Source: Methanomassiliicoccales archaeon
GTDB lineage: Archaea > Thermoplasmatota > Thermoplasmata > Methanomassiliicoccales > UBA472
Reading direction: 5' to 3'
NCBI GenBank assembly: GCA_013415865.1
Contig: CP058896.1
Span: forward strand, 907,957-971,956
Length of the DNA: 64,000 bases
Part shown: positions 41,832 to 51,429 of the stretch, piece after piece
Numbering within the stretch: the first letter of the stretch is position 1
Layout of the letters: each line of letters starts with the position of its first letter
Notes under the pieces: model-generated
The model's input: only the letters and a program-made list of their open reading frames with translations
What the model was told of the DNA's origin: nothing
Databases searched by the model: none
Program-made: the position numbers and the translations under genes

Positions 41832-44800
41832 TTACTTCTTCCTGGCACGCATCAGCAGCGCGACCGCGATCAGCAGGACCGCAACCGCAACGACTGCGAG
41901 ACCGACATACATGGCGGTGTTGTCCTTCTCGGCTGCCACCTCCACCATTGTCACTGGCTCAGTCACGGCGGCAGTGGTGCTGACCTCACCGTTCTTGAAG
42001 TCTACCTTGACCTTGTATGTCTCGGCAGCGCTCTTTCCTGCGTCGGTGACCTTATAGGCCACTACCTCGGTGGTGAACTTGCCGTTCGCATCCGTCTTGC
42101 CCTCGGCGATCAGATCACCGGCCGCGTTGTAGACCTTGACGGTCCTTCCCTCGACAGGTGCTCCCTCATCATCGACGGCCGTCACCTCAAGGAAGTACCA
42201 GACCGTGATGGTGTTGCTGTCCTCGGACTTGACCTTCTCCATGACCGTGCTCCTCACTTCAACCTCAGAGCCTGCCATGGCGTATATGTCAAAGTCACCA
42301 GCATCCAACGTCGAGTTCAACACCTTGGCGTCGCAGTTCTCCAGGACGATGGCGTCGTCAACAACCGAGATCGTTGCTCCGTCCACGACCACATCTGCGT
42401 TCACAGCATAGAGGCCGTTGACGTTCTGCACCATTATCTGCATGCTGCTGGTGTTGAGCCCGATGAAGTATGGAACCTCCAGCATTCTCATCTCGATCTT
42501 GTCGGAGAAGCTCAAGGTGCCGCCGTTCAGGTATACACACTGGTACAACATGCCGTAGGTGTTGCCGCTCATCTCAATATCGCTGTCCTCAGCGTAGACA
42601 CCTACCTGCATGAGCGTGCCAATGAGGTCCACCATCGGGTCGTCCATCGGAGGGCTGCTCAAGATAAACGGCAACAGGTCCTCAAGATAAGGCAACATCT
42701 CGAAGAAGTGATGGCCGACCAGCTCCAATACAGGTGCATACTTCGCTAGGGCGTCCATATACATGGTCCAGCCTATCTCATTGTCCTCTATCGAGACGTC
42801 GCTGTCCTTGAGCATGATGGCCACTCCGTTCAGCATGAACACGTTGTCGTGTATCTTGCCGGTGACGCCCTCTCCGTAGATGCCCGCCATGTAGTTCATC
42901 GCGAAGATGGTGTCGTAGACGTTGCCGATGCTAGCGTCCTTGGCATAGATGCCTTGCATCCCTCCCAGGATTATACCGCCTGTTATCGTCGGGTTAGCGT
43001 TCGGACCCTGGATCCACACAACTGCCCTGTCGGAGGCGCCGACCATCGTGCACATCGAGAACATTGGAGAGGCGTTGTCTATGAAGATCGTCTCGAGCCA
43101 AGCTCCTTTGAACTCGCATTTGCGGAACACTGCCGTCGATCCCTCGGCGATGTACACCTGCTTCATGGCCTCGAAGACCGAGAGCTCGGCGCTGACCGTG
43201 CCGTAGATCTCGAACTCAAAGACCTCCTCATAGGCATACATGTAGGTGTTCAGTATGTCCATGGTGCCCTCAACGATCAGCGATGGTGTTCCATCGACGG
43301 AGGATTCTCCGAAGCAGAAGGCCTCAGCGCTCTCGACCTTGAGGTGGCCGCCTTCCAAAACCTTCAGCTCACCATAGAACTCCACGCTGTTCATCAGGAC
43401 AATGGCCTGCTCGTCGACTATCCAGATCAAACCGTGCCACTCGTCGGAGTGGTCAATTTCGCCTGACGACGCGCCTAGCCAAATGCCACCATATGAGTAT
43501 GCGTACAGTCCATATTCTCCATTGTACGAGAATTCGTTGTTGTACAGGTACCCACGGCCCGAACCGATGTCCATGTACAGACCGAAGCCAAGGTTCTTCT
43601 CGAAGGTGTTGTTCCCTATGACGAAGTCGTAACCGTAGTAGAACACGGCACCGTCTCCGCCGTTCTCGCTGAAGGAGTTGCTCTCGATCACGGTCTCGAA
43701 GATCTCATAGAAGTAGGCACCACCGTAGGTGTTCTTCTCGATCACGTTACTGATGATCGCGGACGCCTCCGCATTGTATACATACAGACCCCACTGGTTG
43801 TTTGTTATCACATTGTTCGAGAAGGTCACGTTGTATATGTACTCGAGCAGCACACCGTACTCATCGTCCAGCCCACAGTACGTGACCGAGTTGTCCGATA
43901 TGACCATGTCCCAACCGTCATAGACATAGATGCCACAATCGTCAAACCAGGAGACCTGATTATCGGAGATGACACCTGATGAGTACCCGACATAGATGCC
44001 GTAGTTCCAGCCCTCATTGACGATGTTGCCTGTGATCGTCAGGTGGTCGGCATAGGCCTCGATGCCATAGTAGTATACGGACCAGATCGTGTTGTCCAGC
44101 ACATATACCTCAGTGGTCAGGAGTGACTCGTCGTAGACATCGACGTAAATACCGCAATAGGCGTTTGACACGTCGTTGTCCTCGATGACAAATGACATCG
44201 TCCCCGTCATTGCGGCATATTGGTCATAGTAGTACCACCAATAATAATACGTCTCGACATAGATACCATATGTTTCATCCAGTTCGTTGTCGACCGTGTT
44301 CTGGGCCACTGTGATGGATACTGTGTCGTTCGTCTGGCTCATGCATTCATAGTAGTTGATCATGTATACGTCAACATATGCCGCGATGCCAGCGTAGGTG
44401 GAGTTATAGACCATGTTGTTCACGATCATTCCATTAAACGTCGTGTACTCCATTGCGGCGCCGAGATACGCTTCGGTCCACAGGTACATCTCTATACCAT
44501 ACTGGGCACAGTCGACCATGTTGTCCGATATCTCCACTGTAGCATAGAGAATAGATACGGGCGAGTCTAAGAGGTTGTTCCTTTCATATTCAGTATAAGC
44601 ATCATTCCCAACCTCAACATATATCCCATGATCGAAGTAATTTCCCGCTATGACGTTCTCAACTACCACAATGTCGCTCGTGATGTTGGAGACCGAATCT
44701 CTTCCACCCGCGTAGGCACTCTGGTATATCTCGATGGCGTCAATGTCGACATTGCTCATCTGGACTTGGTTACCAGAGACCGCGATCGAGGTTGTCCCAA

Positions 44801-47582
44801 TGACGGATGGATCGGTCAACAGCGTGTTTCCTGGGTTCCAGATGTCAGTATAGAGGTCGATATAGATCGCGCCGTACCAATCGTAGCTGTAGACGCATTC
44901 GATGCTGTTGTCCATCACCTCTACGTCGACATTATACTCCACGTTCTGGACTATTTCTCCGCCCTCATATAGGGATGCATACGGGAAGTAGTCATAGAAC
45001 CCAAAGTCATTGTCCATCTCAATATACAGCGCCGGGCCAGAGTTGACGACGGTGTTCCTGTTCAACCTTACGGCGTCACTTATGGTGATGTCTCCGGCAA
45101 CGTTCTCTACCTCCCTCCCCAGTGCGATCCTCGCACCGAAGATCATGCCTTCGAGATAGTTGTCCTCCACCACATAAACGCCTTCGATGCTGGACTCCTT
45201 GGTTGCCACGTTGTTCAATCCAAAGTATGCCTCGGAATCGATCAGCACCCCGAACGACTCTATCGTTTCATCCACGAGCGTGTTATCGGATACGATGACT
45301 GATTCGCTTATCCCGACGTCCCCCTCATAGGTGTTCAGGTAGGACGCAACATTGACCAGCGGACCGCTCGAACTGGATTCCTCGATCGCCACAATGTTGT
45401 CCATGATGGTGGTCGATATGTCCGCTGTCAACTGCTCCCCGCTGAACCATAATGAGGTGGACACATCGAACGCGTTCGGATAGTGGAACAAAATCCCACC
45501 GTCATCCCAGAACGGCAATCCAGGCAGCTCAGAGAACTCGTTCCCGGTCACCGTGACTTGTTTTGTCAGGGAGTCCTCGAACACGCTATCGTAACTATAA
45601 TAGTTCGTTTCAGACTTGAACATGGATGCGTCCCAATATGACCAATCCAACAACGGGAGGTCCCCGATGAACAGAACGGTCTCGAAGGTGTTGTTCATGT
45701 ATTCTTCTTCGATCGTCACATCGGAACCGCCCTCATCGAACAGATTGATGCTAGTATAGAAGTATACAGCACCAGAGTCCAGGAGCATGTTGTCATTGAA
45801 CGAGGTTCTTATCAGCATCTCCGAGGTGTTCTCCATGGAGTCGGCTATGTTCACCCATGTCCCTACGTAGGCGACCATGAAACATTTTACGAACTCGTTG
45901 TCGAGAATGTCGACGAACACATCATCGGGCTCCTCCATGTAGGACTCGATGTAGAACACCATGTCGTAGACCTGATAGAAATAGTTGTTCTGTACCAGGA
46001 CATCGACGGCCCCGTAGTACGCCAGCAGATTGACCGCGCCCTCATAATCATAGTTGTTGATCCAGGAGATCTCGCTGTCGGACATCTCGAACATCACATA
46101 GCCTTCCTCTGAGAGGGCATATATGGCGCCCTGGTCGAAGCTGCTTATTGTGCTGTCTGTCATGGTGATTGTAACCTCACCGAGCAAGGTCACAGCGGTC
46201 ACACCGGTGCCTGGCGATAGGCTCTGACCAGAGAGCAGATAGCTCCTATAGTCTTGGTCTGAGGCGGAACCGATCAGGTCACTGATCACATAGTTATAGT
46301 ATCCTGTCACCAAATTAATGGCCGACCATGATGTCGATTCCATGACATTGTAGTTCAATTGTATATCGCCGTTCGCCCACAGGATGACCTCGTACAGGTT
46401 CAATCTGCTGTTCTCATACATCAGACTCTGAGACCATTGGAAGACGGCCCTGTCATCATAGACCTTGAACCCATAGAAGGTAGAGCCCCCATTGACCTCC
46501 ACATTCGAGTTATAGGCTGGATATACATACCCTCCTTGGAGATAGAGATAATCGTTTGTCATGAAGACCTGGTCTATAGATACGCCGGAGAACACGAAGT
46601 CAAATGGCAGTTCGGCCACCAGCATCTCATTGGATGTTGTCTGGTTCTCATCCTCAGAATCGTATGGAATGACCTCGAACTCATACTCTATCTCGGTCAT
46701 TGTGTAGATCCAGGAATCATCATTTGAGTTCGAGCCGTCGATGATGCTCCCATCAATGACCAGCTCCACCGACCCGAACAATGAGTCGGCCGCTACCGAT
46801 ACGTCCTCTTGAGCGGTGAATGTGCAATCAACAACCAACAACTGGATGTCAAGGGTGGCAAGCACGTTCACGGCAGAGAGGCCGCCGTCGATCTTGACGT
46901 TGCTGATCGCTGCATAGACGGTACCATTCAGGTCGTCGCCCGCCTCTATCATTACACCGTCCGCACTATTCCCATTCTCCATCTCGCTGTCGGAAAGACT
47001 GAATCTGATCGCCTGGTCCAGGTTCCTTACATGGATACCATAGGTCCAATAGTTATCTATGGTAATGTCAGAAAGGGTCAGATTGGTCTCAGCCTCGGAC
47101 TCGATTATACGGACACCAATGTAGGTATCGGCAATGTAGACATCCTGCACCGCGATGGTCCCATCTTTGACAAACAGAGAGATGTACGCATAGGTGATGT
47201 TGACGTTCTTCAGCGTCGCTACACCGGTCGAGTTGACAACGATGCCATCCCAATAACCGACCCAGGGGGTTGAGCTGTTAGCACCGAATATTATCGTGCC
47301 ATTGCCTGCCCCGTCAGCGACGAGCGTCCCATCGACTGCAAGGATGGCACCGTTGTCGAATAGTATCGTGGTGCCCTCCTCGATCGTAAGGGTCTCACCC
47401 TCCGCGACCTGGATGTCTCCTGTCACATAATACACATTATCATTTGTCCAAGTACCACTGACCTGACCTGGTTGCACATAGACAGGTGTCGGGGAGTCCG
47501 CTGCCGCCGCATTGGAGTTGAACGCGAACAGCATGGCGAACACGACCGCCAATATGCCCAGGAGGAGAATGGTACGTTTCAT
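41832..47582 (-). CDS. giant surface protein with right-handed beta-helix repeats
   Basis: A 1,916-residue exported protein with a signal peptide (MKRTILLLGILAVVFAMLFAF...) and a very long body of short, Tyr/Asn/Ile-rich repeat strands (INNYDYEGAV, VISDNSVTYCG, GIYVDVYD, ISDNQVSWF) typical of right-handed parallel beta-helices. A C-terminal carboxypeptidase-regulatory-like domain follows (AVDDEGAPVEGRTVKVYNAAGDLIAEGKTDANGKF), then a membrane helix and a basic stop (LLMRARKK). Many N-x-S/T sequons fit the AglB encoded nearby. It is probably an adhesin or cell-surface layer component. The ATG at 47582 follows GGGAAGGG. No PGF-CTERM sorting motif is seen. Confidence 0.9.
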   Translation of the reverse strand: MKRTILLLGILAVVFAMLFAFNSNAAAADSPTPVYVQPGQVSGTWTNDNVYYVTGDIQVAEGETLTIEEGTTILFDNGAILAVDGTLVADGAGNGTIIFGANSSTPWVGYWDGIVVNSTGVATLKNVNITYAYISLFVKDGTIAVQDVYIADTYIGVRIIESEAETNLTLSDITIDNYWTYGIHVRNLDQAIRFSLSDSEMENGNSADGVMIEAGDDLNGTVYAAISNVKIDGGLSAVNVLATLDIQLLVVDCTFTAQEDVSVAADSLFGSVELVIDGSIIDGSNSNDDSWIYTMTEIEYEFEVIPYDSEDENQTTSNEMLVAELPFDFVFSGVSIDQVFMTNDYLYLQGGYVYPAYNSNVEVNGGSTFYGFKVYDDRAVFQWSQSLMYENSRLNLYEVILWANGDIQLNYNVMESTSWSAINLVTGYYNYVISDLIGSASDQDYRSYLLSGQSLSPGTGVTAVTLLGEVTITMTDSTISSFDQGAIYALSEEGYVMFEMSDSEISWINNYDYEGAVNLLAYYGAVDVLVQNNYFYQVYDMVFYIESYMEEPDDVFVDILDNEFVKCFMVAYVGTWVNIADSMENTSEMLIRTSFNDNMLLDSGAVYFYTSINLFDEGGSDVTIEEEYMNNTFETVLFIGDLPLLDWSYWDASMFKSETNYYSYDSVFEDSLTKQVTVTGNEFSELPGLPFWDDGGILFHYPNAFDVSTSLWFSGEQLTADISTTIMDNIVAIEESSSSGPLVNVASYLNTYEGDVGISESVIVSDNTLVDETIESFGVLIDSEAYFGLNNVATKESSIEGVYVVEDNYLEGMIFGARIALGREVENVAGDITISDAVRLNRNTVVNSGPALYIEMDNDFGFYDYFPYASLYEGGEIVQNVEYNVDVEVMDNSIECVYSYDWYGAIYIDLYTDIWNPGNTLLTDPSVIGTTSIAVSGNQVQMSNVDIDAIEIYQSAYAGGRDSVSNITSDIVVVENVIAGNYFDHGIYVEVGNDAYTEYERNNLLDSPVSILYATVEISDNMVDCAQYGIEMYLWTEAYLGAAMEYTTFNGMIVNNMVYNSTYAGIAAYVDVYMINYYECMSQTNDTVSITVAQNTVDNELDETYGIYVETYYYWWYYYDQYAAMTGTMSFVIEDNDVSNAYCGIYVDVYDESLLTTEVYVLDNTIWSVYYYGIEAYADHLTITGNIVNEGWNYGIYVGYSSGVISDNQVSWFDDCGIYVYDGWDMVISDNSVTYCGLDDEYGVLLEYIYNVTFSNNVITNNQWGLYVYNAEASAIISNVIEKNTYGGAYFYEIFETVIESNSFSENGGDGAVFYYGYDFVIGNNTFEKNLGFGLYMDIGSGRGYLYNNEFSYNGEYGLYAYSYGGIWLGASSGEIDHSDEWHGLIWIVDEQAIVLMNSVEFYGELKVLEGGHLKVESAEAFCFGESSVDGTPSLIVEGTMDILNTYMYAYEEVFEFEIYGTVSAELSVFEAMKQVYIAEGSTAVFRKCEFKGAWLETIFIDNASPMFSMCTMVGASDRAVVWIQGPNANPTITGGIILGGMQGIYAKDASIGNVYDTIFAMNYMAGIYGEGVTGKIHDNVFMLNGVAIMLKDSDVSIEDNEIGWTMYMDALAKYAPVLELVGHHFFEMLPYLEDLLPFILSSPPMDDPMVDLIGTLMQVGVYAEDSDIEMSGNTYGMLYQCVYLNGGTLSFSDKIEMRMLEVPYFIGLNTSSMQIMVQNVNGLYAVNADVVVDGATISVVDDAIVLENCDAKVLNSTLDAGDFDIYAMAGSEVEVRSTVMEKVKSEDSNTITVWYFLEVTAVDDEGAPVEGRTVKVYNAAGDLIAEGKTDANGKFTTEVVAYKVTDAGKSAAETYKVKVDFKNGEVSTTAAVTEPVTMVEVAAEKDNTAMYVGLAVVAVAVLLIAVALLMRARKK

Positions 47583-47905
47583 AATAGCCCTTCCCATCAA
47601 TGGATAGGCCTGATCAATTGCTTGTTCCATTTTTTAATCCCCCTTATGAAGGTCTTTTCCTCCTAAATGGACCTTCAGGTAGTGCAAATGAATCATCCTC
47701 TTCATTACTTATAATTAATCGTGCCATTGTATGAACTGTAATTTTGATAATTGACTGTTCGATAGATGCTCTAATCATAAATGGCGTGTAATGAACAAAT
47801 TAATTCATAATTCACAAACGACCGTTTCTGATCTGTACATCGGTCGAGGATGCTCAGCAAAGATATTTTCGAAGGGTTAAAGTAAGGCGGTCGGGTTTCC
47901 TGATC
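47583..47905. other. AT-rich divergent intergenic region
   Basis: About 320 bp between the giant surface gene and hypB holds no gene. It contains the TATA box (CTTATAATT, 47705-47713) and 8-bp inverted repeat for the giant gene, and a weak TATA-like GGGTTAAAG near 47880 for hypB. The middle (47700-47860) is strongly AT-rich. Confidence 0.6.
47647..47677 (-). promoter_or_regulatory. inverted repeat in the 5' region of the giant surface gene
   Basis: TGAAGGTC and GACCTTCA are perfect 8-bp arms with a 15-base loop, some 65-95 bases before the start. With TATA at 47705-47713, the hairpin would sit at the extreme 5' end of an about 100-nt leader. Confidence 0.45.
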
Positions 47906-48562
47906 GTGCACAAGGTCACCGATATCTCGATGGAAATGGACGTTTTAGAAGAGAACAAGCACCTGGCCGAACATAATCATGAGAACTTGAGGGCGAGGGG
48001 CATTAGGTCAGTGGACGTAATGGGTTCCATCGGCTCAGGTAAGACCGCAATGATAATCGCCTTGGCCAAAGAGCTTAGGAAAAGAGGTGTTGATGTTGCG
48101 GTCATAGCTGGGGATGTGACCGGCCAAGATGATTTCGATCGTTTTCAAGATGCCGGGATTAGAGCATATAATATCAACACCGGCAAAGAGTGTCATCTTG
48201 ACTCCCGCATGATCGACCATGCCCTGGACCACATGGACCTTGAGGGTGTCAAATTCCTTTTCATAGAGAACGTTGGGAACCTTGTCTGTCCAGCGGATTT
48301 TCCGTTGGGTACCGACCATCGGATGGTGGTCATATCGGTGACCGAGGGCGATGACATGGTGAGGAAACATCCGATGATCTTCAACGACTCTGATATCGCG
48401 GTTCTGAACAAGATCGACCTCGCCGAGTATATGCAGGTCGATGTCGAGAGGATCAAAAGAGATTATCGCTCCCTCCGACCAGGTAAGGAACTGTATCTGA
48501 CAAGCGTGAGGACAGGAGCGGGACTGGACCGCCTCCTGAAGGCATTAGGTTTCGATAAGTGA
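47906..48562 (+). CDS. hypB: hydrogenase/urease nickel incorporation GTPase HypB
   Basis: The 218-residue GTPase has its P-loop at 40-47 (GSIGSGKT), GDVTGQDDFDR, CHLDSRMIDHAL (Cys-His metal site of the G-domain), IENVGNLVCPADFPLG and NKIDLAEYM. It lacks the N-terminal His-rich nickel store of some bacterial HypB. It delivers Ni to [NiFe] hydrogenase. GTG at 47906 is 26 bases from a weak TATA box and appears leaderless. HypE is 28 kb away; other hyp and hydrogenase genes are not in the window. Confidence 0.95.
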   Translation: MHKVTDISMEMDVLEENKHLAEHNHENLRARGIRSVDVMGSIGSGKTAMIIALAKELRKRGVDVAVIAGDVTGQDDFDRFQDAGIRAYNINTGKECHLDSRMIDHALDHMDLEGVKFLFIENVGNLVCPADFPLGTDHRMVVISVTEGDDMVRKHPMIFNDSDIAVLNKIDLAEYMQVDVERIKRDYRSLRPGKELYLTSVRTGAGLDRLLKALGFDK

Positions 48563-48597
48563 GGACCAGGCGGGATTGGACCAGACCAACATGTGTC

Positions 48598-48611
48598 AAT
48601 TTTAATATGGA
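48598..48611 (+). promoter_or_regulatory. TATA box of purD
   Basis: CAATTTTAATATGG is centred about 26 bases before the purD ATG with no Shine-Dalgarno element between, indicating a leaderless purD transcript. Confidence 0.55.
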
Positions 48612-48630
48612 ATAAGCGGTTGACCTTTCA

Positions 48631-49968
48631 ATGAAAGAAAAGGTCTTGGTGGTCGGTGGCGGTGGGCGTGAGCACGCCATCGTGACCGCATTGGTCCGTT
48701 CGGACGCCGAGGTCTATGCGGTCATGAAGAATAAGAACCCGGGGATCGTCCGGGCCGCAAAGGACCATGCTCTGATCAAGGAGACCGATGTCGAGAAGGT
48801 CGTATCGTACGCGAGGTCGAAGGGCATAGAGCTTGCGATCATCGGTCCAGAGGCGCCTTTAGAAGCGGGATTGACCGATGCCCTCAGGAAGGATGGGGTG
48901 GGCTGCGTGGGACCGTCGAGGTCAGCCGCCCGCCTTGAGACCTCTAAAAGTTATGCCAGGGAGCTGATGGAAAGGAACAATATACCTGGAAATCTCAGGT
49001 TCAGAACATTCGTGGAGGCCGCTCCTGCGAAGAAATATATCGATGAGATCGACCACGAGGTGGCGGTCAAACCGGTCGGCCTGACCGGAGGTAAAGGTGT
49101 AAAGGTCCAAGGGGAGCATCTCCTTACGAAATCAGATGTGAAGGCTTACATCGACGAGGTCTTCGAGAAGAGGATCGGAGGGGCCGGGGTGGTATTAGAA
49201 GAGAAGGCCATAGGCGAGGAGTTCACAATGCAGGCCTTCTGTGATGGAAAAACATTGGTCCCAATGCCGTTGGTCCAGGACCATAAACGTGCTTATGAGG
49301 GGGATGTAGGACCGAACACGGGAGGCATGGGGTCATATACGGATGCGGACCATCTGCTGCCATTCGTGAAGAGGTATGAAAGGGATGAGGCGGAGAGCAT
49401 ATTGCAAAAGGTCGTCTCTGCGATGTCCAAGGAAGGGTCACCATATCAGGGTATCATCTACGGTCAGTTCATGCTGACAAAGGATGGACCTAAGGTCATC
49501 GAGTTTAACGCAAGGTTCGGGGACCCGGAGGCGATGAACGTACTTACCATATTGAGCTCCAATTTCACAGATGTGGCCTGGAGCATCGCCGATGGTTATC
49601 TCAATGCCAACAAAGTGAGCTTTTTGAACAAGGCCACGGTTTGCAAGTATGTCGTGCCTCAGGGATATGGCACGACGCCAAGGTCGGGTCTGCCCATCAA
49701 GGTCAATGAGAGCGCGATCCATGAACTGGGGGCAGAAGCGTACTTCGCCGCGGTAGACGAGATCGACGGAAAGATATTGACCGGCACGTCCAGGTCAGTG
49801 GGGGTCGTTGGCGTTGCCGACACCATAGACGGGGCTGAAAGGATCTGTGAATCGGCCTTGAGATATGTCGAGGGCGAAGCCCTTTATGTGAGACATGACA
49901 TCGGTACCAAGGAGCTTGTTGAGAAAAGGGTCTCTCACATGAACCTCATCAGAGGTGGTGCGAGATGA
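48631..49968 (+). CDS. purD: phosphoribosylamine-glycine ligase
   Basis: A 445-residue GARS of the ATP-grasp family: VLVVGGGGREHAI at the start, IIGPEAPLEAGLTDALR, GPSRSAARLETSKSYARELM, VAVKPVGLTGGKGVKV, DHKRAYEGDVGPNTGGMGSY and EFNARFGDPEAM. It joins glycine to phosphoribosylamine in purine synthesis. Its stop codon overlaps the translin-like start as ATGA. No other purine gene is near. Confidence 0.97.
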   Translation: MKEKVLVVGGGGREHAIVTALVRSDAEVYAVMKNKNPGIVRAAKDHALIKETDVEKVVSYARSKGIELAIIGPEAPLEAGLTDALRKDGVGCVGPSRSAARLETSKSYARELMERNNIPGNLRFRTFVEAAPAKKYIDEIDHEVAVKPVGLTGGKGVKVQGEHLLTKSDVKAYIDEVFEKRIGGAGVVLEEKAIGEEFTMQAFCDGKTLVPMPLVQDHKRAYEGDVGPNTGGMGSYTDADHLLPFVKRYERDEAESILQKVVSAMSKEGSPYQGIIYGQFMLTKDGPKVIEFNARFGDPEAMNVLTILSSNFTDVAWSIADGYLNANKVSFLNKATVCKYVVPQGYGTTPRSGLPIKVNESAIHELGAEAYFAAVDEIDGKILTGTSRSVGVVGVADTIDGAERICESALRYVEGEALYVRHDIGTKELVEKRVSHMNLIRGGAR

Positions 49969-50600
49969 GGAACATCGAGCAGATCGCCAATAATATCCAG
50001 GCAAAGCTTGACGACAAGGACACCGTCAGAGAGATCGCGATCAAGTCGTCGAGGGCGATCATAAGGATCGCAGGCAGCGTGAACCATGGTGTTCACAAGC
50101 ACGAGAACATGGAGAAGGAGATGCATGAGGCCCTGGACGAGGCAGAGAGGTTGCAGAGCCTGTTGGAGGACCACCAGGAGATATGGAGCTCAGGGATAGT
50201 GCAGGACGCCCTCCAGGAGATGGTTGAGGCCGCGATCGTATTAGCGCTTCTCGGAGGCCATGACCTGCCTGAGCCAGAGGATCTGAAGGTGCCACCTACG
50301 ACCTATCTTCTGGGATTCGCTGACGCCATCGGGGAACTAAGAAGGTTCGCCTTGGAGTCCCTGAGGCAGGGGAAGGTCGAGGAGGCCGAGCGCTACCTCG
50401 ACACCATGGAAGAGATGTTCCTAGTGCTGATGAGGTTCGATTATCCAGATGCGATCGTTTCGATCAGGCGGAAACAGGACATCGCCCGCTCGATATTGGA
50501 GAAGACGAGGGGCGAGGTGGCCGTGGCCGTGAGCTCCATGAGGTTGGAAGAGAAGATATCCCAGCTGAAGGATGTCCTTGACAGACAGGGAGGGGCCTGA
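49965..50600 (+). CDS. translin-family protein
   Basis: The 211-residue, all-helical protein has the translin pattern (long amphipathic helices, LLGFADAIGELRRFALESLRQGKVEEAERYL, VSIRRKQDIARSILEKTRGEV). Translin binds single-stranded DNA or RNA as octamers, and with a TRAX partner cleaves RNA; archaeal members are single-type and may have RNase activity. The acidic triad is not obvious by eye. The ATGA overlap couples it to purD. Confidence 0.85.
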   Translation: MRNIEQIANNIQAKLDDKDTVREIAIKSSRAIIRIAGSVNHGVHKHENMEKEMHEALDEAERLQSLLEDHQEIWSSGIVQDALQEMVEAAIVLALLGGHDLPEPEDLKVPPTTYLLGFADAIGELRRFALESLRQGKVEEAERYLDTMEEMFLVLMRFDYPDAIVSIRRKQDIARSILEKTRGEVAVAVSSMRLEEKISQLKDVLDRQGGA

Positions 50601-50637
50601 CCGATATGAATAATTAGACCGAAGAGGGCGCGGTCCT

Positions 50638-51429
50638 TCACTTCTTCTTTCTCTTCTTTCTCTTCGGCGGTCTCCTGTAGATGACGTAGACCAATATTGC
50701 CAGCAGTACGACGAATGCCCATAGCCACGCATTTATCGGACCAAACCCGCTGACATTGTAATAGATGGTCGTCGTGGATTCCTTCCCTTCATCATTGACC
50801 GTGATGAGCTCTGAATCGGGGTCTATGACCACCTTTATCTCATGCTTCCCTCTGGACAGGTCATACGAGGTCCAATTGTACCAGACGGTCCGTTGGCCTA
50901 AGGCCGGGACGGAGACGGTCGTGTTGTATATCTCTTCAGGCGAGTCCTTGTCGTCATTGAGATAGAAGAAGACCGGCACGTTGTTGATGGTCACATTCCC
51001 AGCATTCTTCAGTACGGCCTTGATGACGATGGGGTCGACCGCCTTGAGGTCGACCTTCAATGTCTTAGAGACGTTGGTCGAGACGTTGAACGACTTCGCC
51101 GTTATCTCTACATTGAACTTACCGGCGCTCTTAGGTGCGGTGAGGTTGAAGAAGAACACCCCTGTTCTAGACGGTCCTCCCATCGATGGTGTCAACCTCG
51201 CCTCGGTCCCCAGATCGCCGCCCAGCTTTGCCGACCAGGTATAGTTGCCCCCAGTGGTGTTACCAGGTCCGCCGCTGACGACGACCTTGTATTGTTGCTT
51301 GACGCCCACCCCGAGGGTCCTCGGCCCGATGAGCTCGATCTTGACGCTGTTGTCCTCCTCCTCGGCCTGCGCGCTGAGCGGCATGAGCGCCAGACCTATG
51401 AACGCAAGGAGCAGGATGGCCGTTATCAC
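50638..51429 (-). CDS. secreted CARDB-domain membrane protein, coupled to AglB
   Basis: The 263-residue product starts with a signal peptide (ILLLAFIGLALMPLSAQA), has two Ig-like regions, the second a CARDB-type domain (VDPIVIKAVLKNAGNVTINNVPVFFYLNDDKD, VIDPDSELITVNDEG), and ends in a transmembrane helix and basic tail (RRPPKRKKRKKK). The GTG start overlaps the aglB stop as GTGA. Its layout copies the C-terminal end of the neighbouring AglB (NEW3/CARDB-like domains and a helix). I infer an accessory role to the oligosaccharyltransferase. Confidence 0.8.
   Translation of the reverse strand: MITAILLLAFIGLALMPLSAQAEEEDNSVKIELIGPRTLGVGVKQQYKVVVSGGPGNTTGGNYTWSAKLGGDLGTEARLTPSMGGPSRTGVFFFNLTAPKSAGKFNVEITAKSFNVSTNVSKTLKVDLKAVDPIVIKAVLKNAGNVTINNVPVFFYLNDDKDSPEEIYNTTVSVPALGQRTVWYNWTSYDLSRGKHEIKVVIDPDSELITVNDEGKESTTTIYYNVSGFGPINAWLWAFVVLLAILVYVIYRRPPKRKKRKKK

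Noticed and set aside
42136-47273. Several plus-strand frames antisense to the giant surface gene
   Set aside because: They mirror the low-complexity repeats of the minus-strand protein and have no recognisable domains.
41832-47582. DNA tandem repeat or CRISPR-like array inside the giant gene
   Set aside because: The repeats exist at the protein level as degenerate beta-helix rungs; no regular DNA repeat/spacer unit is visible.
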